Source: Cypionkella psychrotolerans (lineage in GTDB: Bacteria > Pseudomonadota > Alphaproteobacteria > Rhodobacterales > Rhodobacteraceae). Taken from it: a stretch of 53,427 bases of DNA. This document shows positions 1-9,270 of this stretch, piece by piece. A program made the translations under genes and the position numbers. The notes below the pieces were generated by a model. That model ran no database searches. It was not told the origin of the DNA and was given only the letters and a program-made list of their open reading frames with translations. The stretch covers positions 1-53,427 of the forward strand of contig NZ_LGIC01000010.1 in the NCBI RefSeq assembly GCF_001294535.1, written 5' to 3'. Within the stretch, counting starts at the first letter, position 1. Each line of letters begins with the position of its first letter.

Positions 1-27
1 CCTACCGCCACCTTGTGTGACGTTGAC

Positions 28-42
28 CCTGACGTTGCCCCC
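28..42 (+). repeat. Left terminal inverted repeat of the IS3 element
   Basis: CCTGACGTTGCCCCC, exact reverse complement of 1291-1305. A partial second copy (TGACGTTG) lies just outside at 18-25. Confidence 0.85.
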
Positions 43-95
43 TGCGGCTAATCCAGTTTGAGATAGACTCTGGCCCAACCGAAAGGACCAGAGAG

Positions 96-362
96 ATGAA
101 GCGCAGCAGGTTCACCGAGGATCAGATCATCGGCATTCTGAAAGAGCATGAGACCGGGATTTCTGTGGCCGACCTGTGCCGCAAGCACGGTGTCAGCGAT
201 GCGACCGTTTACAAATGGAAGGCCAAGTATGGCGGCATGGATGTCAGCGAGGCAAAGCGGCTGAAGGGCCTCGAAGACGAGAACGCCCGGCTGAAGCGGT
301 TGCTGGCGGATGCCATGCTCGACAATGCGGCGCTGAAGGATCTCCTCGGAAAAAAATGGTAG
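96..362 (+). CDS. IS3-family transposase OrfA
   Basis: 88-residue DNA-binding subunit. It has an N-terminal helix-turn-helix of the HTH_Tnp_1 type ([20 protein letters not shown], about residues 21-40) followed by a leucine-zipper-like coiled coil (about 55-82), as usual for OrfA. It ends at a run of seven A residues (350-356), the expected slippery site where a -1 ribosomal shift would produce the OrfAB fusion transposase. Length and order match the family. Confidence 0.92.
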   Translation: MKRSRFTEDQIIGILKEHETGISVADLCRKHGVSDATVYKWKAKYGGMDVSEAKRLKGLEDENARLKRLLADAMLDNAALKDLLGKKW

Positions 363-1285
363 CGCCCGCCGCGCAGCGGCAAGCGGTAGCACAACTTGTG
401 GAGGGCCATGGGATGAGCGAGCGGCGGGCGTGTCGGGTGATCGGATGTTGCCGGATGACCATGCGGTATGAGGTGGTCCGTCAGGATGACGCGGTGCTAC
501 GGGAACGGCTGAATGAATTGGCCAAGGTCCGACGCCGGTTCGGCTACCGGCGCCTCCATGTGTTCCTGCGGCGCGAAGGCCACGAGGTCAATCACAAGCG
601 CTTGTTTCGCATCTATCGCGAAGAAAGGCTCCAAGTGCGCCGTCGGGGTGGGCGCAAACGGGCGATCGGCACGCGCGCTCCGATGGCGCTGCCGTTTGCG
701 CCGAACCAGCGGTGGTCATTGGATTTTGTGTCTGACCAGTTGACCGATGGACGCCGGTTCCGGATCATGACCGTTGTGGATGATTGCACGCGCGAATGTC
801 TGGCGTTGGTTGCCGACACCTCACTCTCAGGCGCGCGTGTGGCGCGGGAACTGGCGACCCTCTTTGAGGCTCGCGGCAAGCCTGCAACGGTGGTCAGTGA
901 CAATGGCACCGAGTTCACCTCGAACGCGATCCTGATCTTCGCCGATGACCGAAAGATCCACTGGCACTACATCGCGCCTGGAAAGCCGACCCAGAATGCC
1001 TTCATCGAAAGCTTCAACGGTCGCCTGCGGGATGAGCTTCTGAACGAAACCCTCTTCCCGTCCCTGCATCATGCCCGTGTGACGCTGGCCGCCTGGCGCA
1101 ACGACTACAATACCGAACGACCCCACTCGCGCCTCGGCTGGCAAACGCCCGCCGCCTTCGCCCTGACCTTCACCCCGCAACGGGATCTGACGCTCCGCAA
1201 TTCGATCAGCTCCGCGCCAGCCCCCGTTGCCCACCCCGCCCAAAAGGGCCAAACTCAAACCCGGAGTCTCGCTCACGCTGGATAA
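356..1285 (+). CDS. IS3-family transposase OrfB (DDE integrase)
   Basis: 309-residue catalytic subunit in the -1 frame relative to OrfA. An ATG lies exactly at the A7 slippery run (356), but the active product is expected to be the OrfAB frameshift fusion. The HTH_21 segment ([17 protein letters not shown]) is followed by the rve integrase core. The DDE residues are visible as SLDFVSD (first D), VVSDNGTEF (second D) and [14 protein letters not shown] (E). The frame is intact, so the copy may be active. The upstream in-frame stretch (from 176) overlaps OrfA and is only the other frame of that gene. Confidence 0.92.
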   Translation: MVAPAAQRQAVAQLVEGHGMSERRACRVIGCCRMTMRYEVVRQDDAVLRERLNELAKVRRRFGYRRLHVFLRREGHEVNHKRLFRIYREERLQVRRRGGRKRAIGTRAPMALPFAPNQRWSLDFVSDQLTDGRRFRIMTVVDDCTRECLALVADTSLSGARVARELATLFEARGKPATVVSDNGTEFTSNAILIFADDRKIHWHYIAPGKPTQNAFIESFNGRLRDELLNETLFPSLHHARVTLAAWRNDYNTERPHSRLGWQTPAAFALTFTPQRDLTLRNSISSAPAPVAHPAQKGQTQTRSLAHAG

Positions 1286-1290
1286 AACTT

Positions 1291-1305
1291 GGGGGCAACG
1301 TCAGG
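1291..1305 (-). repeat. Right terminal inverted repeat of the IS3 element
   Basis: GGGGGCAACGTCAGG, exact inverse of the left end at 28-42. Confidence 0.85.
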
Positions 1306-1875
1306 CGCTCCGAAATCTGAACCGCAGATCGCCCGTCTCTAGATCGTGCTGTCCAGCTGCGCGGCAGCAAGCCCGAACCCTAGTCTGCCGTGTCTGCTTT
1401 GCGGGACAATGCTGCCATTCATTACTGCTGAATTGGAACATGCTTCAGTGCGGCCTGATCGGCCTGAAGGGCGGAAAGCCGTCTAACGGCAGTGCGGCAA
1501 AGCTACCGCAGAGACCTTGAAAAAGCAGCCATTCCTGCGAACCATGACGAGAAGCCCGCCGGAGCAACCGGGAGGGCGGCAAGCCGCCTGTTCACTCGGT
1601 TGGCTTTTCCCTGAACGGCGCGGCGGGTGCAATTTTGAAATTTGGCTTGAGCTTGGCTGCTTGCGCTGGTCTCCGCCGACGTGATGCCCTGATTCATTGC
1701 GATCAGGAACGCATGACTTTGAAAGGAGTTAGTGTCACGCGATCAAACGGTCAGATCTGTGTGGGCGAACGGCGCGGCCTTCCGTGGAAGGAACTGAAAT
1801 TTAGCCGTCATCACCGGAATGGCTCGCACGTACTGATTTTCACAATGAGTCCCGTCCCCTGAAAGGAACAAACTC
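1306..1875. other. 570 bp without a recognisable gene
   Basis: Open frames here are short and show no family resemblance. The only clear signal is the ribosome-binding site AAGGA at 1862-1866 before the DUF899 gene. It is probably decayed sequence next to the insertion element. Confidence 0.6.
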
Positions 1876-2601
1876 ATGTCACTTAATCTCACGCTGTCAC
1901 CTGCCGAAGAACTGGCGCGAAACAACGGTGTCCGCTTTCCCGGAGAAAGCCCGGAATACCGGCAGGCGCGTGACGCGCTGTTGGCCGAAGAGATTGAACT
2001 GCGCCGCCATATCGAACGGGTGGCTAAGCAACGGCGCAGTTTGCCTTCCGGTGGCATCGTGCCGCAGGATTACCAGTTCTTAGGCGAAGCCGGTCCGGTC
2101 AGCTTCGCGGACCTCTTTGGCGACAAGCAAACCCTTGCGATCTACAGCTGGATGTTCGGGCCGCAGCGCGCGCGTCCATGCCCGATGTGTTCCTCATTGC
2201 TGGCCGCTTGGGATGGCGAGGCGCTGGATGTGGACCAACGCATAAGTCTGGTGGTGACCGCGCGGTCACCGATCGAACGCCTTGTGGCCTTCAAGCAGGA
2301 ACGCGGCTGGCAGCACCTTCGGCTATATTCTGACATCGCGGGAGACTTCACTCGCGATTACGTCAGCGCCGAGGACGAGGATGTTCCCGCATTCAACGTC
2401 TTCACGCGCGGTGACGGGACCATCCGGCATTTCTGGAGCGGTGAGATGGGCGGATCTACAGCCGACCCCGGGCAGGACCCGCGCGGCGCACCCGACCTGA
2501 TGCCGCTGTGGAACATTCTTGATTGCACGCCGGAGGGCCGGGGCACGGATTGGTACCCGACCCTGACATACGACAGAGCGGCATCGGATACATTACGATG
2601 A
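1876..2601 (+). CDS. DUF899 family thioredoxin-fold protein
   Basis: 241 residues, recognised as the DUF899 family (thioredoxin/AhpC-like fold, function not established; often annotated thioredoxin-like). The N-terminus has a charged helix (ARDALLAEEIELRRHIERVA) and the motif LPSGGIVPQDYQF. The core has YSWMFGP and a C-P-M-C pair (Cys102, Cys105) that would be the redox-active or metal-binding site. No signal peptide is seen, so it is probably cytoplasmic. The start is set by AAGGA ten bases upstream of the ATG. The stop codon overlaps the ATG of a truncated GFA-like gene, which suggests the two were once an operon. Confidence 0.85.
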   Translation: MSLNLTLSPAEELARNNGVRFPGESPEYRQARDALLAEEIELRRHIERVAKQRRSLPSGGIVPQDYQFLGEAGPVSFADLFGDKQTLAIYSWMFGPQRARPCPMCSSLLAAWDGEALDVDQRISLVVTARSPIERLVAFKQERGWQHLRLYSDIAGDFTRDYVSAEDEDVPAFNVFTRGDGTIRHFWSGEMGGSTADPGQDPRGAPDLMPLWNILDCTPEGRGTDWYPTLTYDRAASDTLR

Positions 2602-2693
2602 ACGGACGCTGTGACTGCGGCAAGGTCTCAATGACCTTAAAGGGGTTTGGCTCGGCAGGACTTGACTGCGAGCAGATCAACAGAAAGACATAA
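2598..2693 (+). pseudogene. Remnant of a GFA/CENP-V zinc-binding domain gene (5' end only)
   Basis: An ATGA overlap with the DUF899 stop begins a 31-residue frame, MNGRCDCGKVSMTLKGFG and on, ending at TAA (2691-2693). The CxCG-x-V start is the hallmark of the GFA (glutathione-dependent formaldehyde-activating enzyme-like) family, whose full proteins are about 120-150 residues with further Cys pairs. Everything after about residue 22 is lost. The tail does not look like GFA, so the gene appears cut by a deletion or rearrangement that also reaches the decarboxylase start. Confidence 0.6.
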
Positions 2694-2861
2694 ACTGCAA
2701 ACTGGACGGTCCGCAACGAGAGCTGGGTCAGTCACGAAGCGCAATGTATTCCCATCCTGCGGACCTCCTGGAAGGAAAGTCGTATCAAGTTTCACTTCCC
2801 CATCGTTATCATTGACGAAGATTTCCGCTCTGAGAACTCGTCTGGCCTAGGTATTCGGGCG

Positions 2862-5072
2862 GTGGCGCAAGCCATTGAAAATGAAGGTTTCGAAGTGTTG
2901 GGGGCCACAAGTTACGGGGATCTTTCGCAATTTGCACAACAACAATCGAGGGCCAGCGCCTTCATTTTGTCCATTGACGACGAAGAATTCAGCCCCGGCC
3001 CAGATATTGATCCGGTCATCACCAACCTGCGCAGCTTTGTCGAGGAAGTGCGGCGCAAGAATGCCGATGTGCCGATCTATGTATACGGAGAGACCAAGAC
3101 CAGCCGCCATCTGCCAAACGACATCCTTCGCGAATTGCATGGCTTCATCCACATGTTCGAGGACACGCCAGAATTTGTCGCCCGCCACATCATTCGCGAA
3201 GCCAAGATCTACCTCGAAGGCATCCAGCCGCCGTTCTTTAAGGCGCTGCTCGACTATGCCGAAGATGGTTCATATTCGTGGCACTGCCCGGGGCATTCGG
3301 GGGGCGTGGCCTTTCTGAAAAGCCCGATCGGACAAATGTATCATCAGTTCTACGGCGAAAACATGCTGCGGGCGGATGTGTGCAACTCGGTCGAGGAACT
3401 TGGCCAGCTACTGGACCACAACGGGGCCATCGGGGCCTCTGAACGCAACGCAGCGCGCATCTTCAACGCCGACCATTGCTTTTTTGTGACCAACGGAACG
3501 TCGACGTCCAACAAGATGGTCTGGCACCATACGGTGGCGCCGGGCGACGTGGTCGTGGTGGATCGCAACTGCCACAAATCCATTCTGCACAGCATCATTA
3601 TGACGGGGGCGATCCCGGTCTTTCTCCGCCCGACCCGCAACCACTACGGCATCATCGGCCCGATCCCGCAAAGCGAATTCGAGATTGAGGCGATCAAGGC
3701 AAAGATCCGCTCCAATCCGCTCTTGGCCGGTGTTGATGCCGATGCGGTCAAGCCACGCATCCTGACGCTGACCCAGTCGACCTATGATGGCGTCCTTTAC
3801 AACACCGAGACAATCAAGGGCCTCTTGGATGGCTATGTCGACAACCTGCACTTTGACGAGGCATGGCTGCCGCACGCGGGCTTTCACCCGTTCTACGGTA
3901 CCTTCCACTCAATGGGACGCAACCGGGTGCGGCCGAAGGCAACCGTGACCTACGCCACCCAATCGATCCACAAACTGCTCGCCGGCATTAGCCAGGCCAG
4001 TCACGTTCTGGTGCAGGACAGCCAGAACACCAAACTTGACCGGCACCTGTTTAACGAAGCCTATCTGATGCACATCTCTACCAGCCCGCAATACAGCATC
4101 ATCGCCAGCTGCGACGTGGCCGCGGCGATGATGGAGCCGCCGGGCGGCACGGCACTGGTCGAAGAAAGCATCATGGAGGCGCTCGACTTCCGCCGGACGA
4201 TGCGCAAAGTTGACGAGGAATTTGGCAACGACTGGTGGTTTCAGGTCTGGGGCCCGGAAGCGTTGGAAGAGGAAGGCATCGGCCGCGCCAAGGACTGGGT
4301 GCTGCGCCGGACGGACGCCGAGGGCGTGCAAACGGCCACTGGCGACGAGTCTTGGCACGGCTTTGGTGACATGGCGCCCGGCTTCAACATGCTTGATCCG
4401 ATCAAGGCAACGATCATCACGCCAGGCTTGAACATGAACGGCTGGTTCCAGGATTCCGGCATTCCGGCCTCCATCGTCACAAAATACCTTGCAGAACATG
4501 GGGTTGTCGTTGAGAAGACCGATCTTTACAGCTTCTTCATCATGTTCACCATCGGCATCACCAAAGGCCGTTGGAACACGCTTCTGACAGCACTTCAGCA
4601 GTTCAAGGATGACTACGATCGAAACCAGCCGATGTGGCGGACTATGCCAAAATTCTGCGCCAAGCATCCGCGCTATGAAAAGATGGGCCTGCACGATCTT
4701 TGCCAGCACGTCCGCAAGCTCTACGCCAAGTACGACGTGGCGATCCTGTCCACGGACATGTACCTCAGCGATCTGACGCCCGCGATGAAACCCAGCGACG
4801 CGTTTTCTCATATCGCGCGGCGGACCACGCAACGCGTGCCGATCGACGAGTTGGAGGGGCGCATCACCACCAGCCTCGTCACGCCCTATCCGCCGGGCAT
4901 TCCACTGTTGATCCCTGGCGAGGTCTTCAACACCAAGATCGTGCAATACCTGAAGTTCAACCGCGAATTCGCACGCGAATGCCCGGGGTTCGAGACCGAT
5001 ATCCATGGGCTGGTGCAAGAGGTCGGGGAGGACAGTTCGGTGCAGTACTTCGCCGATTGCGTGGCAAACTAG
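2862..5072 (+). CDS. Orn/Lys/Arg decarboxylase, class I, PLP-dependent
   Basis: Large fold-type I decarboxylase of the Orn/Lys/Arg family. It removes CO2 from a basic amino acid (arginine, lysine or ornithine) to give a polyamine precursor, or consumes protons under acid stress. Domains in order: N-terminal wing (response-regulator-like), PLP core and C-terminal domain. The PLP lysine is Lys371 in ATQSIHKLLAG, counted from this start; SWHCPGHSGG, FVTNGTSTSNK and HFDEAWL are also family signatures. The start is a problem. GTG 2862 is the first ordinary start in frame, but the family N-terminus (FPIVIIDEDFRSENSSGLGI) is encoded upstream from about 2796. That frame stays open back to 2694 without ATG, GTG or TTG. 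Either an unusual start (ATC, ATT or CTG) is used or the start was lost by rearrangement. Substrate not determinable by eye. Confidence 0.88.
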   Translation: MAQAIENEGFEVLGATSYGDLSQFAQQQSRASAFILSIDDEEFSPGPDIDPVITNLRSFVEEVRRKNADVPIYVYGETKTSRHLPNDILRELHGFIHMFEDTPEFVARHIIREAKIYLEGIQPPFFKALLDYAEDGSYSWHCPGHSGGVAFLKSPIGQMYHQFYGENMLRADVCNSVEELGQLLDHNGAIGASERNAARIFNADHCFFVTNGTSTSNKMVWHHTVAPGDVVVVDRNCHKSILHSIIMTGAIPVFLRPTRNHYGIIGPIPQSEFEIEAIKAKIRSNPLLAGVDADAVKPRILTLTQSTYDGVLYNTETIKGLLDGYVDNLHFDEAWLPHAGFHPFYGTFHSMGRNRVRPKATVTYATQSIHKLLAGISQASHVLVQDSQNTKLDRHLFNEAYLMHISTSPQYSIIASCDVAAAMMEPPGGTALVEESIMEALDFRRTMRKVDEEFGNDWWFQVWGPEALEEEGIGRAKDWVLRRTDAEGVQTATGDESWHGFGDMAPGFNMLDPIKATIITPGLNMNGWFQDSGIPASIVTKYLAEHGVVVEKTDLYSFFIMFTIGITKGRWNTLLTALQQFKDDYDRNQPMWRTMPKFCAKHPRYEKMGLHDLCQHVRKLYAKYDVAILSTDMYLSDLTPAMKPSDAFSHIARRTTQRVPIDELEGRITTSLVTPYPPGIPLLIPGEVFNTKIVQYLKFNREFARECPGFETDIHGLVQEVGEDSSVQYFADCVAN

Positions 5073-5739
5073 GCCAAGATCGAAAGCATGAATCTCCGGA
5101 AGTCTCCAGGTGCAGCGCCAATACCGGGATTTCCCTTGGGCGCTCGCACATTTCCAGCAGACTTAGCCCTCGCCTCTGCGGATAGGCGCATAGTCGATTG
5201 ATTCTTGCTGCGTCACAAATCGAGCGGCAGGTTCGAGGAATGCTGTCACGCAGCAAGGGGCGAGCTTGACCGGCAGCTATGGGCCGAACGTCGATTGGCC
5301 TATGCCAGACAGGAAACACTCATTGCTGCGCCGCCGAATGACGGCTTTGAGCCCGATTTCGACAGTGCCTTGGGCAACGCAATGGCGGACTTCGACCTGA
5401 GGCGCCGCATCAAGGTGAAAGGGCCGGAGAGCGATCGCGCGAGTTGTTCGTCGATGGCTGAACAATATGATTGGTTTCGTGAAAAGATCGCCTCATCGGT
5501 GAAAATGAGGTTTGGATTTGCCGGCTTTCAAACTCAGCGACATCAACGGGTAATGCAGAGCAAACCATTGTCCGCTGCGCACGAAACACTTGAGGAAAAA
5601 GACCTGATTTCACGCCAAATTACGGATGGCTATCCTGCAACATCCCACGGGCCGGGCTCTGCCGTGCTTGTTCCGCAATGCGTCTTGATCTCTACACCTG
5701 TCGCAAGCATCTTCTGTAGTCGAGATACAGGAGCGTCAG
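5073..5739. other. 667 bp without a supported gene
   Basis: A long open frame crosses this stretch (5205-5879) but runs into the ABC importer gene in another frame and resembles nothing. The identifiable content is one copy of a diverged repeat (5221-5365) and the leader of the importer, with CAGGAG at 5728-5733 as the ribosome-binding site. Confidence 0.6.
5221..5365 (+). repeat. Diverged ~145 bp interspersed repeat, copy 1
   Basis: Aligns almost without gaps, at roughly three quarters identity by eye, to the reverse complement of 9465-9609. Shared blocks include GGAATGCTG, GGCAGCTA and GCTGCGCCGCCGAA. Read in one frame, both copies give a similar peptide pattern (ECC-AA--ELD-QL then AAPP--GFEP). 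Confidence 0.6.
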
Positions 5740-6495
5740 ATGTTGAAATCTCTATCACTTGCCGCGTTGATGGCCGGAGCCGTTGTTCTCCCCGCCGCTG
5801 CAGAGACCATTCGTGTCGGTATGTCCGGCGGATACTTCCCCTTCACCTTTGTTCGGCAGGACAAGCTACAGGGCTTTGAGGTCGATCTGATGAATGCCCT
5901 TGCCGAAAGGACGGGCGATACGGTGGAATTTTCCACCATGTCATTCTCCGGTCTGATTGGCGCGCTGGAATCCGGCCGAATCGACACGATTGCCAACCAA
6001 ATCACCATCACCCCCGAGCGCGCGGCGAAATTCGCCTTTAGTCAGCCCTATGTCTATGACGGCGCGCAAGTCGTGGTGAAGAAGGGCAACGAGACCGAAA
6101 TCACGGGCGTCGAAAGCCTGAAGGGCCGTTCTGTGGGGGTTAACCTAGGATCCAACTTCGAGCAACTGCTGCGCGCACTGCCGTTTGCCAGCGAAATTAA
6201 CATCCGCACCTACGAAAGTAATATCGAACAGGACACGGCGCTGGGTCGGATCGATGCATTCGTGATGGACCGTGTGTCCTCGGCGCAGGTCATCAAGGAA
6301 AGCCCGTTGCCGCTCGCCCTTGCCGGTCCCCCGTTCAGCGAAATTCAGAACGCCTTGCCCTTCCGCGACGATGCCGAGGGCCAGGCCCTGCGTGACAGGC
6401 TGGATGCGGCGCTGACCGAGATGAAAGCTGACGGCACGCTGAAGGCGATTTCTGAAAAATGGCTGGGTCTTGACGTGACCGCGCCGACAGGCTGA
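5740..6495 (+). CDS. Amino-acid ABC transporter, periplasmic substrate-binding protein
   Basis: 251 residues, SBP_bac_3 family (type II periplasmic binding protein for polar amino acids or related compounds). A clear Sec signal peptide occupies about residues 1-21 (hydrophobic core, then A-A-A-E). The mature protein begins ETIRVGMSGGYFPFTF, with the family motif GFEVDLMNALAERTG after it. Two lobes follow, with the hinge typical of the family. The start is fixed by CAGGAG upstream. It is the first gene of a three-gene importer. The ligand cannot be told from sequence; the nearby decarboxylase allows, but does not show, a basic amino acid. Confidence 0.9.
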   Translation: MLKSLSLAALMAGAVVLPAAAETIRVGMSGGYFPFTFVRQDKLQGFEVDLMNALAERTGDTVEFSTMSFSGLIGALESGRIDTIANQITITPERAAKFAFSQPYVYDGAQVVVKKGNETEITGVESLKGRSVGVNLGSNFEQLLRALPFASEINIRTYESNIEQDTALGRIDAFVMDRVSSAQVIKESPLPLALAGPPFSEIQNALPFRDDAEGQALRDRLDAALTEMKADGTLKAISEKWLGLDVTAPTG

Positions 6496-6499
6496 CGCG

Positions 6500-7174
6500 A
6501 TGCGGGCTCTCGACATCGACTACATGCTTGGGCTGGTGCCCGTCATTCTGGGCTACGTGCCGCTGACGATCGGTATGGCGCTTGCCGCGATGGTATGCGC
6601 TCTGCTGTTGGCTTGCCTGATGGCGGTGGAACGTGTGATGCGCGTTCCGGTGCTGGACCAGTTTGTGCAGCTTTTCATCAGCTTCTTTCGGGGAACGCCC
6701 CTGCTGGTGCAGTTGTTTCTGTTCTACTATGGCCTGCCGCAAATCCTGCCGGTTCTGTCCGGGATCAATGGCGTGACGGCGGCGATCATCGGGCTGACGC
6801 TGCATTTTTCCGCCTACATGGCCGAAAGCATCCGCGCCGCGATCCTTGGCGTTGATCGCAGTCAGTGGGAGGCTGCACAGGCCGTCGGCATGACGCAGGC
6901 GCAGTCGATGCGCCGGATCATACTGCCGCAGGCGGCCCGCGTGGCGGCACCAACCTTAGTGAATTACTTCATCGACATGATCAAAAGCACCTCGCTTGCC
7001 TTCACCCTTGGTGTGACCGAAATGATGGGGGCGACGCAGAAGGAGGCTGCTGGCAGCTTCTTGTATTTCGAGGCGTTCCTTGTCGTGGCCGTGCTGTATT
7101 GGGCCATCGTCGAAACCCTGTCCTTCCTGCAAAAGCAGCTGGAACGCCACCTGAACAAGGCTATCGCCCGATGA
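6500..7174 (+). CDS. Amino-acid ABC transporter, permease
   Basis: 224 residues, BPD_transp_1 inner-membrane permease of the HisM/HisQ type, with about five hydrophobic segments. The cytoplasmic EAA loop that docks on the ATPase is visible as [20 protein letters not shown] (about residues 119-138). [19 protein letters not shown] is the characteristic N-terminal half motif. It starts four bases after the binding-protein stop and its stop overlaps the ATPase start (ATGA), so the three genes are translationally coupled. Only one permease gene is present, so the transporter probably uses a permease homodimer. Confidence 0.9.
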   Translation: MRALDIDYMLGLVPVILGYVPLTIGMALAAMVCALLLACLMAVERVMRVPVLDQFVQLFISFFRGTPLLVQLFLFYYGLPQILPVLSGINGVTAAIIGLTLHFSAYMAESIRAAILGVDRSQWEAAQAVGMTQAQSMRRIILPQAARVAAPTLVNYFIDMIKSTSLAFTLGVTEMMGATQKEAAGSFLYFEAFLVVAVLYWAIVETLSFLQKQLERHLNKAIAR

Positions 7175-7902
7175 TCAGCATTCGTGGACTGACCAAACGC
7201 TACGGGACAAACACCGTGCTGGACGGTATCGACCTTGACATCGCGGCGGGCGAGCGCGTGGCGATCATCGGCCCCTCTGGCACGGGCAAGTCGACCCTGC
7301 TGCGCTGTCTGAACTATCTTGACCGCCCCGACAGCGGTGTGATCCGTATCGGGGATCTGACGGTCGACGCCACAACAGCCACCTCTGCGCAAATTCTAGC
7401 GCTGCGCCGCCGAACGGCGTTCGTCTTTCAGAACTATGCGCTGTTCGCCAACAAGACTGCCCGCGACAACATCACCGAAGCCCTCATCACCGTTCAGCGC
7501 AAGCCCCGCGCTGAGGCCGAGGCGCGGGCCGACGCGATCTTGGGCGAGATCGGCCTTTCCGACAAGACCGCGAGCTACCCCGCCGCCCTGTCTGGCGGTC
7601 AACAACAGCGCATCGGCATCGGCCGCGCCATGGCGCTGGACGCGGCCCTGATGTTGCTGGACGAACCCACATCGGCGCTCGACCCCGAATGGGTGGGCGA
7701 GGTGTTGGACCTGATGCGCCGCGTTGCCGAGCGGCGGCAGACGATGCTGATCGTCACGCATGAGATGCAATTCGCGCGCGAAATTGCCGACCGGGTTATC
7801 TTCATGGACGGCGGGCGCATCGTGGAGCAAGGCACGCCTGCCCAAATCTTCGACGCGCCGCAAGACATGCGCACGGCAAACTTCTTGCGGCGTGTCAGAT
7901 AG
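7171..7902 (+). CDS. Amino-acid ABC transporter, ATP-binding protein
   Basis: 243-residue nucleotide-binding subunit. Walker A is GPSGTGKST (residues 34-42), the Q-loop VFQNYALF, the signature LSGGQQQR, Walker B with D-loop [13 protein letters not shown], and the switch histidine VTHEM. Length and motif spacing match the GlnQ/HisP type. The ATG overlaps the permease stop. An antisense open frame covering this gene is a codon-bias shadow. Confidence 0.92.
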   Translation: MISIRGLTKRYGTNTVLDGIDLDIAAGERVAIIGPSGTGKSTLLRCLNYLDRPDSGVIRIGDLTVDATTATSAQILALRRRTAFVFQNYALFANKTARDNITEALITVQRKPRAEAEARADAILGEIGLSDKTASYPAALSGGQQQRIGIGRAMALDAALMLLDEPTSALDPEWVGEVLDLMRRVAERRQTMLIVTHEMQFAREIADRVIFMDGGRIVEQGTPAQIFDAPQDMRTANFLRRVR

Positions 7903-8209
7903 ATTGATCGTTCTGACGCCACAAGGTTGCGGGTAGCCAGGGCTGGCCCCGTTGATCTCAGGCCTGCGCCACGACCAGGGCGCCTCAAGGAGAGCGATCG
8001 ATGGGCAATCCGGGCTACCCCAGTTATATTGCCCCGCTTCAAACGCCGCGATGAGGGTGTTGGCCGAATACATAGCAAACGACCCAAACGGTGAGATTGG
8101 ACATCTTGGCAGCTCCTGTTCGCCCCAAATGTCCCTGGCTTCGTTATCTGCTTTCACAAGGTCGCCAGACCCAGTAAGCATCCAAATCTTTGAAGTTTTA
8201 GGACAAATC
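7903..8209. other. 307 bp intergenic, nothing recognised
   Basis: Separates the ABC importer from yaeQ. The yaeQ frame is open upstream to 7952, but that extension lacks family resemblance. No terminator hairpin with a T run was seen. Confidence 0.55.
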
Positions 8210-8755
8210 ATGGCGCAAAATGCCACCATTTACAAAGTCGAGCTTTCGGTCTCGGACATGGATCGCCACTATTATGAGACCCATAAGCTGACCGTGGCCA
8301 AGCATCCGTCGGAGACCGATGAACGGCTGATGGTGCGCATTGTCGCTTTTGCGCTCAATGCCCATGAGAAATTGGAAATGACGAAAGGCATTTCAACGGA
8401 TGACGAGCCAGACATTTGGCAAAAAAGCCTGAGCGGCGAGCTTGACGTGTGGGTGGCCTTGGGGCTTCCCAGCGAGAAAGTGATGCGTCAGTCCTGTAGC
8501 AAGGCCGACCGGGTGATCGTTTATCCTTACGGCGGCAGAACGGCGGAAGTGTGGTGGGACAAGATCAAGGGCACCACCACGCGCTTTGAAAACCTGCAAG
8601 TGATCGGTTTTTCCGAGAAAGACACTGGCGAACTGGCCATGCTGGCAAGCCGCACGATGAAGCTTCAGATCAATGTTCAGGATGGCGATGTTATGGTCAG
8701 CGCCGGTGATCGCATCGTTTATGTTACCCCTTTAAAATGGAAGAGTGCTGCGTAA
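8210..8755 (+). CDS. yaeQ: YaeQ family protein
   Basis: 181 residues matching the YaeQ family: IYKVELSVSDMDRHYYETH at the N-terminus, AFALNAHEKLEMTKGIS, and ELDVWVALGLPSEKVMRQSCSK in the middle. YaeQ proteins have a PD-(D/E)XK nuclease-like fold, but no established enzymatic activity; E. coli YaeQ was reported as a suppressor of rfaH loss. ATG 8210 was chosen because the family begins at A-T-I-Y-K; the preceding in-frame extension is not conserved. Single gene, cytoplasmic. Confidence 0.88.
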   Translation: MAQNATIYKVELSVSDMDRHYYETHKLTVAKHPSETDERLMVRIVAFALNAHEKLEMTKGISTDDEPDIWQKSLSGELDVWVALGLPSEKVMRQSCSKADRVIVYPYGGRTAEVWWDKIKGTTTRFENLQVIGFSEKDTGELAMLASRTMKLQINVQDGDVMVSAGDRIVYVTPLKWKSAA

Positions 8756-8796
8756 TTCGAGGGTGCACGCTGCAAAGGCAGACTTAAGTTGCTCCG

Positions 8797-9270
8797 TTGT
8801 GTCCAATGGTCCTTGGCGCATTTGATGCCGCTTTGGACGACATCATCCGCATCCGCTATGGCACCGGCGCTTGGCAGCATGATCACAAGCTGCAACTCTT
8901 TGACGAACAGATCGCGCCCATCGCGTCGCCTGAACTCGCCCAAAGCGGAGGGCACTGGACGAAATGGCCGCGCATTGCCTGTTCCGGCCCACGCCCCGGC
9001 TGGACCGATTGGGCCACCCGCTTTGGCATCTCTACGACGCCGGTGCCCTATTTGCGGTTTGACACATTTCTATCCGCGCTCGGAGCTGCGCGCGCCGGTA
9101 GGGGAGTGCTCCTCGGGTCACTACCACTTTGTAAAGTGGATCTGGCCAGTGGGCGACTTGTCCGGCTTGGTGAGGAGGTACTACAGCATCACGAGAGCTA
9201 TTGGGCCATTGCCGGGCCAGATGCGATCGCGAGAGCCCAATGGGATCAGTTTGTGGAGGCGCTTGCCTGA
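8797..9270 (+). pseudogene. LysR-family regulator, C-terminal fragment (GcvA-like)
   Basis: About 155 residues corresponding to the C-terminal half of a LysR effector-binding domain: GAFDAALDDIIRIRYGTG, then LFDEQIAPIASPELA, FDTFLSALGAARAGRGVLLG, and a C-terminal W-A-I-A-G-P. Full LysR proteins are about 300 residues with an N-terminal winged HTH, and none of that is encoded upstream. The frame meets a stop (TAA) just before 8797 and the preceding gene is the unrelated yaeQ. The first codon would be TTG without a clear ribosome-binding site. It is most simply a 5'-deleted remnant. Confidence 0.75.

Larger units (their letters stand above)
28..1305 (+). mobile_element. IS3-family insertion sequence (IS407-like group)
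   Basis: Complete element of about 1.28 kb with two overlapping transposase frames flanked by imperfect terminal inverted repeats. The outer 15 bp (CCTGACGTTGCCCCC) are identical at both ends, and scattered matches continue inward. The protein style ([11 protein letters not shown] start in OrfA, DDE integrase core in OrfB) fits the IS407 group of IS3. That group normally makes a 4 bp target duplication; the flanks (accc or tgac on the left, ggcg or cgct on the right, depending on where the end is set) do not match, so the copy may have recombined after insertion. Confidence 0.9.

Noticed and set aside
3909-5018. 369-residue minus-strand open frame
   Set aside because: Antisense to the decarboxylase core, with no family resemblance.
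5205-5879. 224-residue open frame spanning the gap and the start of the ABC importer
   Set aside because: It overlaps the well-supported signal peptide region in another frame and resembles no family; only the repeat segment inside it has a counterpart.
7396-8229. 277-residue minus-strand open frame
   Set aside because: Antisense to the ABC ATPase; the same strand shows no start signal or conserved motif.
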